Positions 1-12,200 of a stretch of DNA of 64,000 bases are shown here, piece by piece. Position 1 is the first letter of the stretch; the number at the start of each line of letters is the position of its first letter. The stretch covers positions 124,001-188,000 of the forward strand of contig JAPMXV010000001.1 in assembly GCA_026936335.1 (NCBI GenBank), written 5' to 3'. The position numbers were made by a program, and so were the translations under genes. The stretch comes from Mantamonas sphyraenae. Its lineage: Eukaryota; CRuMs; Mantamonadidae. The notes under the pieces were generated by a model, which saw only the letters and a program-made list of their open reading frames with translations, had not been told where the DNA came from and made no database searches.

Positions 1-1
1 C

Positions 2-724
<723 letters not shown>

Positions 725-3003
725 TCACCGTTTTGCGCGCGACACTTGCTTCTCCAAGGCCATTGTGGTTGCTCGTGCGTCGTAGAGCTCCTTCTTGGCG
801 TCGTCGATCTCCTTGCGAGTGTGCTCGGCCGTCGTGGCGCGCGTGCGCAGCACAACCTCCTGCTCCTCAGCACGCAACACATCCAGATAGGTCCAGTACG
901 ACCCCAACTCGCGGTTGATGTCCGACAAGATGGCGTCGAGTTTCCACTCTTCGTTTTCGTCGCTGGCACGCAACGCGGAGGAGCTGCTGGGCGACCCCAC
1001 AGCGGAGCTGGACGACGGGGAGCCCACAGCATCCTGCGTCTGCAGTGACTGCTGCTGTGCCTGCTGGGCCTGCACGGTCCCATTCAAACCGTGAAACTCC
1101 CGGGCGAGGTCGACCAATGGCAAGCCGTCCTTGCCCACGATTGCGTAGTCGTACTGCAGCATAAACTCCGGCAGCACCAGTTTGGGGTTGATCATGACAT
1201 ACTCCTGCGTCACCGGGTCGTACACAGAGTCGTACCCGGCCAGCAGTTCGTCCAGATCCATGCGTTGCAACACTTCACCCTGCTGCAACGTGTACACACG
1301 TCCCACAATCACACGACACAGCACCAGGTAGAAAACCCCATGTCTCCCTCCTCCTTGCGGCTGCTACTCTCCACAAGCACATTCCCCTGCGTCTTGATCG
1401 CCGCAAAGTCCGGACGCGTCGATTCCAGCGTGCTGAACCGACTAAAGTGGAAGGGCCTCTGGATGGACGCCGACATGTCGATGGCCTGGCGTACCTTGAA
1501 CTCGTAGGGGCCATTCGCCGCGCGGTCGTGCCAGAAGCGGGAGAATGCCACGCGGTAGTCGGCCTCGCTTGGATCCCGCAGCCCAAACGTGACCATGCGC
1601 TCGATGGCATCCTCGGGCACCACGCAGAACAGCCCTTTGATGGAGCCTGCATCGTACTGTTTCGCCTTGCGCTGGAACTGGTCCAGCAGGAACAGGTTTT
1701 CGATTTTAAACACATTCAGCACGTTCAGACTCAACGCAGGCTCGCTGGGCAGAAACTTGCTCTTGATATTGTCTGCAGCCACCTGTTTGCAGCGGGAAAA
1801 CAGGGCGTGGCTGGCCTCCAGCTGCTTCAGTCGGATGTAATCGTTCGTTTCCCACGCCAGCGTGTGTGCAAACAGCTTCAGTTCGCCCACCTTTCGCTGC
1901 AGTGCCTCCAGCTTGTCCAACAGCGCTGCTTCTTGCAGTCGCTTGGCATGCGCCTTGGCCACGCGCTCCTTCAGCACACTCTGAAACGCCAGCGTGTGTT
2001 TCGCCAGCGTGCTGTCCAGTTCCCGAAGCTTGGCCGTCGTTTTGTACATGTATGCGCGCGTGGAGATGTTCAGCGGCTGCTGGTGCATGGTACACAGCAT
2101 GTCAAAGTCTGCAATCAGCTGTTGGAACGGCTCCTCCCGCGCACGGAGAAACTCCAGCGCGATCGCCTTGCCGCGATCCAGCACCTCCAGCCGTTCCCGG
2201 AACCGGTTGATCACCGTGGCCGGCCTCCATGTCGACTCCATATAGTGTGACAACCGATATCCGGCCTGTCGTGGCGCTGCAGGGCTCTCGTCTTCCTCCT
2301 CATTGCGCTTGCCCTCCAACCGCGCCGTGCGCAGCACCGACCGCAGATGCTTCTTGCGGTCGATAGACAGGGTGTCCCGCGGTTGGATCACCACAAACCG
2401 GTAGAATGCTTCGGGACTGTCGAATCGAAGCTCCCAATCCGACTCTGTGTCCACATGTGTGTGTGTGTGTGCGTGTGCGAGAGTGAGCCATTTTCGCCTC
2501 CAAACCGTTTGGCGCGCACTGGCTCCTCCGCCGCCCCCACGCAAACGCAACGCCAACTTACCATCCCAGGGCTTTGCCATGGCAATGAGACTCTCGTTGA
2601 GCGACACCGGCAGCCGTGCGAGGACTCCATTGGGAGTCACCCACTCGCCCGAACCCGAGGGCCGCGACGACCGGGTCAACGCCAGATCAACCCCTTTCAG
2701 AGGCTTCTCCACCATCCGTTTGACAAAGGAGCCCACATCGTTGCCCACCACCACGTCACCGTCCAACCCTTGCTCTGCACCCATCTCTTCATCCGTCTCC
2801 TCCTCCTCCTCGCCCTCTTCCTCGTCGTCTTCTTCGTCCTCCTCCTCCTCCTCCTCGCTTGCATACGAGGTCTCTTCATCCTTTGTGCGACCCCCGTTTG
2901 CTCTTCGCTGTCCCGCACGTTCGCTGTACCCGCTCTTGGTGCTCTGCGTTGAGTGTGTCGAGCCCTCTGAGCTTGTCGACATCGAATCGTCGTCGTCGTC
3001 CAT
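725..3003 (-). CDS. Divergent PARP-like (ADP-ribosyltransferase fold) protein
   Basis: Two exons, 3003-2562 and 2444-725 (intron GTAAGT...ACAG, 117 nt), plus one frameshift, give about 720 residues. The N terminus is acidic and low-complexity. Residues about 380-570 match the tail of a PARP catalytic domain: VLNVFKIENLFLLDQFQ (I..I.N..L), an LCRVIVGRVY strand, then GYDSV and EYVMIN...VLPEFMLQYD, which correspond to the family's YDSV...EYVV...LPEYLIQY. The usual LFHG histidine is replaced by LFCVVPED, and no clear glycine/tyrosine (YFA) motif is visible, so classical poly-ADP-ribosylation is unlikely. A coiled, Gln/Ser-rich tail follows. The frame breaks in the run at 1332-1339 (GGGGTTTT on the coding strand); one added base restores continuity and a length divisible by three. 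Fold assignment is by motif only. Confidence 0.6.
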
Positions 3004-3107
3004 CGTCCCGTGCAGAGTTTCCTTGGCGTCGCCAGTGCCAACACGTCACTGATCACACGTACCGCACACAAGGACAAACACACTGCTTGCATTCCGTTCC
3101 AACCCCC

Positions 3108-6100
3108 TCACACACATGCGGCCAGATCCGGCACAATAAACTCTGTGCCGCCGTAGTTGCTGAGAAAGTCAAAGACCAGGACAGAGCCAACCAACTCCAT
3201 GTCAAAGTCAAAGAACATCTTGGTACCTTCGGGTGCCATGGGCACGACGTATCGCCCGGCGACCATTTGGCCCACCAGTTCGCCGCTGCTGTCTGTTTGG
3301 ATGACGCTGACCCGCATGCGTTTCACCTGCGACCTGTACCCGTCCTCCTTGCCATGTTGGACCACCAGCGAGAAGCCGCGGATGGTCCGGTCGTTGCCCA
3401 GTCCAATGTCGTACGACTGACCCTGATTGCGAAGCGACGCCCACGCTGGCTTCGCCTCGTCACGCCGTACTGGTTGCGTGGCCTCCATGACACTCTGGTA
3501 CGTGCTTCGCTGCTCGCTGGTCAGCGTGCTGAATCCCAACATCTCTGCTGCCGGCGGCGCCATTTGCCTGCCGTGCATCAGCAGCCTCCCCAGATGCAGC
3601 GTGCCTCCAGCCTCCACCTGTTCCTCGCTCAGGCTCAGTTCCACCGTCACCACCCTTGCCTTTCGTTGTGCCTCCTCCGCAACCTCCAACTCGATGTGTT
3701 CACCCGCACTCCACAGCGTATCCATCTCCCGCAGGTCCCACCGCCCCACCTCTTCCTTCCGCACCAACAACCGCACCAACGGCGCATCCTTTGCTCGGTA
3801 GCCCTGCACATCGACCAGCACACCCACTTCCGACACCACACAACGCGCAGGCAGCACCACATCGATCGCCACGGCAGACACATTCCGCGGCGCACGCCAG
3901 TACAAATCCAGCGGGAATTCGTCCGCATCAAACAGCACCACTTCCACAGAGGGCGCATTCGCATGGGTGGCCACCTCGTGCAACACCCCAGCACCAGGGA
4001 ACCGAGCAAGGTTGCGCCGCCTGGCCTTTGCAGACCATTGCACGCTGTGCCGTCCACTCGGCGTTAGGGCACCCACCAGCAGGTTTTGGTTCTTCTTGGA
4101 CGTGCCCATGCTTCGCATGCCTGCTTGCTTGGCACTCAGCTTGCTGCACTCTGCCAGCAGCTTGTCCTGCTTGCGCACTTTCGTCGCACAGTCCTTGCAC
4201 ACTGCGTGTGCCTCGCTCCATTGAAACTCTGTGATCGGAGGCGGTTGTGCTTCCATGCATCCGCTACAGAAGCGCTTGTAGCAGTAATGGCACTGACTGA
4301 AGCTCTTGAGCAGGTTCATGCTGCCACACTTTCCGTTTTGGCAGCCCCACGTCTTGTACTTCATGTTCTTCAGCTTCTCCTTCACCTGAGTCACGTCCCG
4401 AGCGTAAATGAACCGGTTCGGATTAAAGTCTTCCACGTTTTGGCCCAGGCCGTGCAGCACGTCGTCCCGCTCCTCCGGCGAAATGTCCAGTTTCAACCGC
4501 ACAAAGTCCAGCTCGAGCACGTCCAGGAAATTCAGCAGGCGAGTCGACGACGCAATGCGTGTGCGCACCAGGTCCTCGTATTGGCCCATGGCATCCCTGC
4601 GCTTGCCCCTGTTGCCGCCACTGCTGTTTCCACTGCTGCCGCTGCTACCGCTGCTCCCGATGCTGCTCTTGCTCAGAAACGGATCCGAGGACGATGACGA
4701 CGACGACGATGACGACGATGACGATGAACCTGTGCCAATCGTGTCTCCTGTCAGCACAATCGGCATGCGTTCGCTCGACGTGCCGTCGCTGTCCACTTGG
4801 TCTCCCTCCAGAACCGATGGACGCAAGCCGTCACCCACGTGTGCCTTGCCTTGACTGCCAGCGCTCATTGTTGAACCCACCACCTCGCTTGCTCCCGTCG
4901 ATCCCTTGCCACTGGCCATGTTGAGAAACATCTGTGCGTTTGGCCTCCCTTCATCCTCGTCCTGCTCGTGTCCTGTTCCCGCGTCTCCATCCACGTCGTC
5001 GTCGTCGTCGTATGCACCTCCTCCTGTGCCGTCCATACGTGTTGAACTCTGCCCTCCGTCCTCGATACGCCGTATGATTCGGTCCACCATCTTGTTGGTC
5101 CTGTGCCTGAGCAGCCGTGCGCTTTGGCCCTCCTCGCCACTCATTCCTCTTCCATACACCTCAACCTTGCCCAGGGTCATGCATGTCTGCACACCAACCC
5201 CAGCAAATGTCAGTTTTACAACGCGATCCAGGCTGGCAAACGCCGGGTCGATGCCTGCAAAGTCGTACGTGTCCTCCGTCTCCCGCGACTCGGTGTCGGC
5301 TGCGGTGAACGGGAAACTCAGCCGCGTCCCTTCGGCGCAACTGGGCAGATTCAAGTGCTGATAGCGCACGTGGAGCCTGTCCAGGTACAGGCCGGATTCA
5401 ATGTCCAGGGTGCTGGGAAACGTGCCCAAGGCGTTGTTCTTGCACACCAGCACCACCTCTGTGATCTGGCACGGCCGTTGCAGCCACACAACCATCTCCA
5501 CCGTTTCCACGCCCACGGGTGTGATCCAACACAGGCCGTCATCGTGAAGCAGGAATTCGGGTGTGTCGATGCTTTCAAACAACGGCACCGCTTTCAGACA
5601 CGGAAGCGGCTTCAGAAAGAAGCTTGGATATGCGCTCATCCACTGCTCCATGCCTTCCACACACGATGGAAAATACTTGGCCAGGTGTGTGCCCAGCATC
5701 ATCTCGCACTGCGCCTGGCGCTGCTGCGCATGCCGCATGCTACCGTCGCGGAGTGCCATCGAACTCATAACTGTGCTTGATGTGGACGTGGACGACGACG
5801 ACGACGACGACGACGATGAAGAACTGGAGGACGTGGATGACGCCGTGCCTGCAGTAGCTCCCTCCAGGCTTCCCTCGCCTGTGCTTGTGTGCTGCGAGTA
5901 CTGACGCATCAGGTCGCTGTGGATTGCTGCCGAGTTGCTGTACAGCTCGCTGGTGATGTCACCCAGACATACGTAAAATTCGGTGAGACATTGCAACTGT
6001 GCGTCTTCCATGGCGTCCACCACATCGTCCAGTTCCTTCTGCAGATACGGCCACGCCTCGTCGTCGCCCTCTTCTCCCCCGCCGCCGTCCTCCTTCATCC

Positions 6101-7841
6101 ACCGCATCTGCTCGTGCAGCAGCTGCAACGACACGAAAAACGTGGCCAAGTTGCTTGTGTCCAGGCCATCGATGCAGTTGAAGCGCAGCAGGCCCTGTTG
6201 TTGCCGTCCTTCACGTTCAAAGTGGGCATAGTGACCCGAGGGACAACGGTTGACGCTGACCTCGTCCACCATGCCTGGTGAGAGTTGGTGCAGGGAAATA
6301 CTGCCTCTGTTCATGCCTGCGTCCACCAGACGATCCCCGAGCTGCGCCCACAGCCCAGCCACCGTCTCCTGGGCCTTGAGAATCTGCAGGTTGTGTGCCC
6401 AGTCGAAACTGTTCATGGAGATGTCCAAGCCACCCACAATGCCCGCCAAGTGACGCAACGACTGTTGAAACGCCTCGCTGAGCACTGTTTGGCCCTTCTC
6501 TGGTTCGCAGGACAGCAAGTTGACGCAGTGGATGGGCACTCGTCCGTACCGATCCAGCAGCGACAGATAGTATACTTCACACTTGTCAAACGGATCGTCG
6601 TCACGAATGACGACGCTGGTTTGGTCGCCGTCGCCTTCGGTGCGCCACCACACGGGCACAGTGCCACGACGCCACACGACCGAGGCCCAGCGCACCTGCT
6701 TGGTGCCACTCCACACCAGCTGTTCACATTCCAGCTCGTTTCCCGGACAGCCCTTGTCGTTGAGTCCACGTGCATAGTGACGTGTGCCCGGGTTCAGGTT
6801 GCTTCGTCGTGCAAGCAGACACGTCGTCGTGCCCGCCACACTGCGGCCCATGGCCATCCCCTGCAACAGCACCACACACCACCGGCGCATGCCCAGCTGC
6901 TCAAACGGCGAGGCCAACCAACTGTTCCAGCAAAACTCTGGATAATACTCGTGCACAGGGTGAGCCGACGGGAACGGACGCGTCAGGTCCAGCGTCTCGC
7001 AGAAGTAGTGCACGCCGTCCAGCGGAAATTGTCGCAGAACCTCCTGCCACACACACACACACGCAAGGGGGGAGGAGACGGATGGCGTGTCAGGGTTCCA
7101 CACAACACAGATGGGAGAGGAAAATGGGAAAGGGGGGGAAAGTGCGACACGTACCAGGTTGGCTGCTTCGTCGTCGGCTGGCAGCTGGAGGCGTTGAAGG
7201 GGCACGGGCACCCATTTGGTTTCCAGGACCGTAAACACCTGGTGAGCGCCAAACAGTACCATGGAGCGCCGGATCTTGGTGGCCACCACAATGTATGCCT
7301 GCCGAGGGTGCTGCACGTAACCCAGGAGAGCATACGCACGCAGCTTCTGCTTGAAGGCCTCCTTCTCGCTTGCGCCGCGCGTCAAGTACGCCAGCGCTGC
7401 CACGTCGCTGGGAAACACATCCACGCCAGCCTGGCCCTGGTGAGACAGAGCCCCAGTGTATGGATCGATGGCAATCACTTGCGAGTTGCGTCGTGTGGAC
7501 AACGAGCTCACCAGATACTGCGTTCGTGTCAGTCCCCGTCTTCACTCTTGGACTCCCTGAATGCACCCTTTGCCACACGTCCGCTGCACACGCATCCCAT
7601 GCTACATTTGCATCTGTCCAACGACTTGCGTTGTGTTGTGCAAGCCCGTCAGCTGTGCCCCTCCCCCTCCAAAACCTACAAAGCGGCCTCTCCGGGTTTG
7701 CACGATGGTGTGCGTCGTCTGCCTCCGCTTGGCCCCCTTTTTCGGTGTCCCTTTGGTCCCACTGCCCGCCGAGGGTGATCCTCGCATTGTCGCGGACGCT
7801 GACGATGACCCTGTCTCGCCTGCAGACGTCGACGTCGACAT
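3108..7841 (-). CDS. SAC9-like phosphoinositide phosphatase with zinc-finger insert
   Basis: Three exons: 7841-7680, 7517-7155 and 7043-3108 (introns 162 and 111 nt, both GT-AG), about 1486 residues. The first exon was found by matching the SAC9 start: a strand ending GRF joins YLVSSLSTRRNSQVIAIDPYTG, parallel to plant SAC9. The SAC domain (about 60-560) carries the hallmark RSNLNPGTRHYARGLN and SVVWRRGTVPVWW blocks. The catalytic loop reads NCIDGLDTSN around Cys465, so the CX5R arginine is absent (Thr). A SAC9-type region follows (IDTPEFLLHDDGLCWITP near 665), then a Cys-rich FYVE/RING-like cluster near 1075-1130 (GCQNGKCG, CHYCYKRFCSGC, CKDC) and a SAC9 C-terminal module. SAC proteins dephosphorylate membrane phosphoinositides; here activity is doubtful. 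Poly-Ser tracts interrupt the middle. Confidence 0.85.
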
Positions 7842-7968
7842 GGGTTTTGCTTTTTTGTTTGTGACGGTGGGTACGGCTCGCTGAATCCATTCCTTTCTCT
7901 CCACCACCACCACCTCCTCCTCCTCTTCCACTTTCTCTCGTGTTGTCGTCTCGCTTTGCAAACAGGAA

Positions 7969-9224
7969 TCACTTGCTGTTCGACGACGACGATCCACCGC
8001 TCGCGTAGGTCGACGTCCACTCGCGTGCCGTGGCATCGTGCTTCTTCTTGTCCTTTGTGTACAGCTGGGCCACTTCCTCCTCCAGCGGATGCGCTGTCGT
8101 TCCAAAGGGGTCAGTCTCACGTCTCCATTTCCACTGTGTGCGGCGCATCTCGCATCTTCATCGTTCGCCTGAAAAACTTACAAGGGTTCGGGTCATCCAA
8201 CATGCCAATCACAGCTGCAATGCGATTCACACCCATCCATGTCCGTGTCCGCATCATTTCCATCCCGCCAACCCGCGACCGCCGTTCCGTCGTGCCCGTT
8301 GTCCCAGTGCCTGTGTCAGCCGTGCTGCTGCTGCGCAAACCCTCTCTCCCTTGCCAACCAACTCACCCTGCACAGCCGCGTTCAGCGAGTACGTCGGCGC
8401 CCAGCCGTCCTCAAAGATCGACGCACAGATGCTGATCCACGTCCATCCCAAACAGTTTCTGCGTGTCAGCCCACTCTCTTTTGCTCGGATGGTGCCGCAC
8501 TCCTGCACAATTCCCATTTCCACCGGCCTCTTTGCCTTTGCGAAACTCTTTGCCCGCACGCTCGCATCTGCACGCCACACGCCCAGTCTTGCCCTCGCAA
8601 ACCTACCTGCCATCCTTCTGCGCCACGTTCATGTGGTAGATCTTTGTGTTGAAGGTGATCTGCGTGTGTACCCGTCCGTCTTCTTTGTTAGCCGCTTTGA
8701 TCGCCTCCCCTCCCAAAACGCCACCCAAAAAGTGTCCACAACTCTCTCCCTCTCCCTCCCTGTGCACTCCCACAGCGCCACCTACCTTGGGTGCCTTGAA
8801 CGGGTACTGCGACGGGATCGAGATGTCCAGCTTGAACAGACCGCCCTCGTACGGCGTGCCGTCCTGTGTTGTGCAGTTCCGTCGTGCGTTCCGACGTGTC
8901 AGCCTCTCACTCAATTCCGCCGTGCAAACCCCCTCCCTCGGTCTGCCCTCTACTCCCCTCCCGCTCCACGTTACGGCTCCACCAACAACGTACAGGTCCG
9001 TTGAACTCGGCTGTCCAGTTCATCAGGTCATCCTCGCTGTTCGGAGCCAGCGACCCATAGCTGGGCGGGTCAGACTCGAGCTGCTTCTTCTCCTTGTTCA
9101 GGCGCTTCGTGCACTTGGAAGTCGACTACACACACACACACACACACTGTGTCAGCCCGCCAATTGCTCTTTCTGTCTCTCTCTCGTTGCTAGGCAATTG
9201 AACTCGTGTGGAAAACTCTACCAT
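7969..9224 (-). CDS. Ubiquitin-conjugating enzyme E2 (UBE2D/Ubc4-5-like), seven exons
   Basis: Reconstructed from exons 9224-9222 (ATG only), 9125-8994, 8863-8786, 8659-8607, 8431-8367, 8214-8182 and 8093-7969. All junctions are GT-AG and phases agree, giving 162 residues, the normal E2 size. The order is an N-terminal helix (STSKCTKRLNKEKKQL), the core WTAEFNGPDGTPYEGGLFKL, YPFKAPKITFNTKIYH, the catalytic Cys91 in GSICASIFEDGW, DDPNPSHPLEEE, and a C-terminal helix with REWTSTYA. E2s carry ubiquitin as a thioester and pass it to targets with an E3. The conserved HPN tripeptide is HMN (80-82), with one extra residue before the cysteine. A Ser-rich tail replaces the usual end. Start choice: the donor directly follows the only suitable ATG. 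Its start lies 20 bp from the stop of the next gene. Confidence 0.9.
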
Positions 9225-9244
9225 CTTTGTTTTCGATGCCGCAG

Positions 9245-12200
9245 CTAGCGCCCTCCTCGCCCACGTCCTCGCCCACGCACAGATCCTCCTCCTCCTCCAC
9301 GTCCGCCTGCAGAGCGCACCACCACTGTGGCTCCGTTGCGTCCACGTCCACGTCCACCTCCTCCTGTGCCCAGCGTCGATCCGGGCCTTGCACTGCGTCG
9401 CCGTGCAGCCAGCGAGTCTGCAGACACCACAGACGGTCTCGAGGCAGGTGCAGGCGACGCTGCTGCGCTTCCTCCTGCTCCGCTCCCTCCGCTCTCTCCC
9501 ACCCCGGAGCCTGCACTTCCAGCCCCGGCGCCTCCGCCGTCCTCAGACACACGACGTGACTCTGCAGGCACCGCAATCACCTTCATCTGGATGTCTTCAC
9601 CTTCGTCGTCGCTGTCCTCTTTCTTGCCCTTGCCAAAGCCCATGCGCTCCAGCAGGTACGACACCAGGAACGAAATGGAAATCTGAAACACAATGTTCAC
9701 GGGATCGCCGATGGTGCTGTCCTGGATCGTAGCCACCAGCGACGACTTCATCCAGTCGCCTGCCGTCTCCTGCTCAAACTTCAGACCGTACAGGATGTTG
9801 ATGTACAGCACAAAGCCCAGCACAATGCCCGCGAAAATGTAGAAAGCAATCGACGCCCGCTTGCGCTTCTTGGCGTTCTTGATGGCCACCACTTTGTTGG
9901 CGCTCTTCTCCAGCGAGATGAACACTGGCAGCGTCAACACAGACGCAATGATGCCCGCCACAGCTGCTGCTCCCACGCTGCTCTCTCCCTCCGAGTAGAA
10001 CAGCGCGTTCAGCATCAACTGGAACAGGATGCGCACATACATCACCGTCGTGTGCATTGGACGCGTGATCGGATCGTTGGGGTCCTTGTAGAAGATCACA
10101 ATCCACAAGTACTCCCCACTGAATTTCTCCTTGATCTGCCGATACCAGCCCACAATGCCGCTGTTCAGCTCCTCCAACTCCTCTTCCGTGTACTCCACCT
10201 CCTCTGTGTTCTCCACAATGCGTCCGCGCTTGTCGATCGACACTCCTGCAGCCGTCTTTTCCAGCTCGTCCCGCCTGTCGTTGCGTCGCCCAATAAACAT
10301 AAAGATGCCATAAATGAACGTCAGCGACCCCATCACCACAAGTGACGTCGGGTTGTCTGCAATCCCTGCAAGCAGCAGCGCGTCCGCTCCAAACGGATTG
10401 ATGATGTTCAGCTCGGGCAGCGGAATGTCTGCCAGCAACGCCCCGAATGTCGTCAAATGTGTGCACTCGCACAGCGTGTAGTTTTCGTTCCGGTCCACTG
10501 TCTTGCATCCCTCTGTGGAAAACTTTTGCAGCTTCTCGTCCCAGTACTGGCAGATCGGCTGCCGGGCAAGGTTCTTGGCATCGAAATTCTTGGCCGCCGG
10601 CAGCTTGATGCGGATCGGTTCCGTCAGGCCCTTCACCTCTCGGTCTCCGTTCTCGTCACCCAATGACAACGACGACAGCGGCGAAATCAGACCCTGCGAC
10701 GTGTTGCTAAACGTAAACAGGTTCGTTTGCACAGTTTGCAGGCGCGTGTCCACGCACCCACTGCTGCCGTTGAACATGCTCGGCGGCAGACCAAAGTCCG
10801 CTGCTGGCTTGCCCGCCGAGCCGCCTGAGCTCAACGACCCGTTGGCCAGATCGCCAGGGAACTGCCGCGCCGATTTCGCTGCAATGTTGCCTGCCCCGAC
10901 ACCCACGGGCGCCTCGCCACACGCATGGTCCGCCAACACACTGCGCGCCATCTTTTCAAGGCTTGACGTAAGCGTGTTGCTGAGCGACTGGTCTCGCGAC
11001 CCGGGCTTGCTCACGTTGCTTTCTGCGCCCAGCGGGCTCGACGATACGAGATTGTCCAGCGCCTCGGTCACACTCTGACTCGTTCCTGCGCCCATACCCG
11101 TGCCCGTAGACGACGACACCAGCGAATTGATCATGCGTGCGCCGCTGTCCTGCGCTCCGTCCTGCAGGCCCGTGCTGTTCAGCACGAGGTTCACCATCTG
11201 CACGTTGCGGTCCACGTCTGCACGCGACCCAATCACGGTGTTGTTCAGAACCGTGTCCATCGCGTTCAGCATGCCGTTTCGTGCCTCCTGGCCCTTGCTT
11301 TCGGCCGCCGTGTCTTGCGCGTTACCGTTCGCATCCTTCTTTGTGCCCGTGTTGATCAGCGAACTCACACTCGTCACATACTGGCCAATGCGCTCGAAAT
11401 TGCCCTGCTTCACCTGCTCGTCCAGCTTCGTCTTGACAATATCCGCCGCCTTGCCAGCCAACTCGTCTGCGTTGCCCTGCACGGGTGTCACACGCACTTC
11501 CAACTCCACGCGCGTCGACGCAAGCAGCGAATCGTACGCGTATCCCACAATCGTAAGGGTGTCGTTGCGGTCGGGATCGCCTGCAGGCAGAATGGCGGTA
11601 ATCGTCGGCGTGTCCACAACGGCCGAAAGCGCAATCTCTTTGCCCGTAGGATGGATGTATGCAAACGAAAACTTCAACGGCATGTCCTCCGGGTCATCCT
11701 CCCAGTTCAGAAGCGCAAATTGGAATTGTGTGTCCAGCGTCTGGCCAACCTTGGGTTCGACGTCCAGATAGCCCGACGTTGGCGGCGTGTTCATCACCAC
11801 CGTGATGTCTGCCTGGCCCACGCCGTTTGCGTTGGTGCCGCGGACGCGGAACACGTACGTCGAGCCACCCAAGAGCACGTTCGGGTTGATCACCAGGTTC
11901 TGCGATTGGGGCGACGAGTTCAGCACGCCCGGGCGCGAAAAGTTGACGCGGCCCTCCACCACGCTCCACTCGTATTGCACCGGAAACTCCGACTTGGCAC
12001 TTGCCAACAATCGAAGCGGCTCGTCTGCGGGTACCTTGCGCGCCTTGAGCGGCGCAATCGCAAGCAGCGGCGGATTGCCCGGCACAATCGTCACCACACC
12101 GGACGTTGTGTCGTTGCGTCCGGTCTTGCGCACGACGAGGGTGAACGTGTACACGCCTGGCTTGCCCAGCTGCGACGCGGGCATCACCAGCTGCGAGCCA

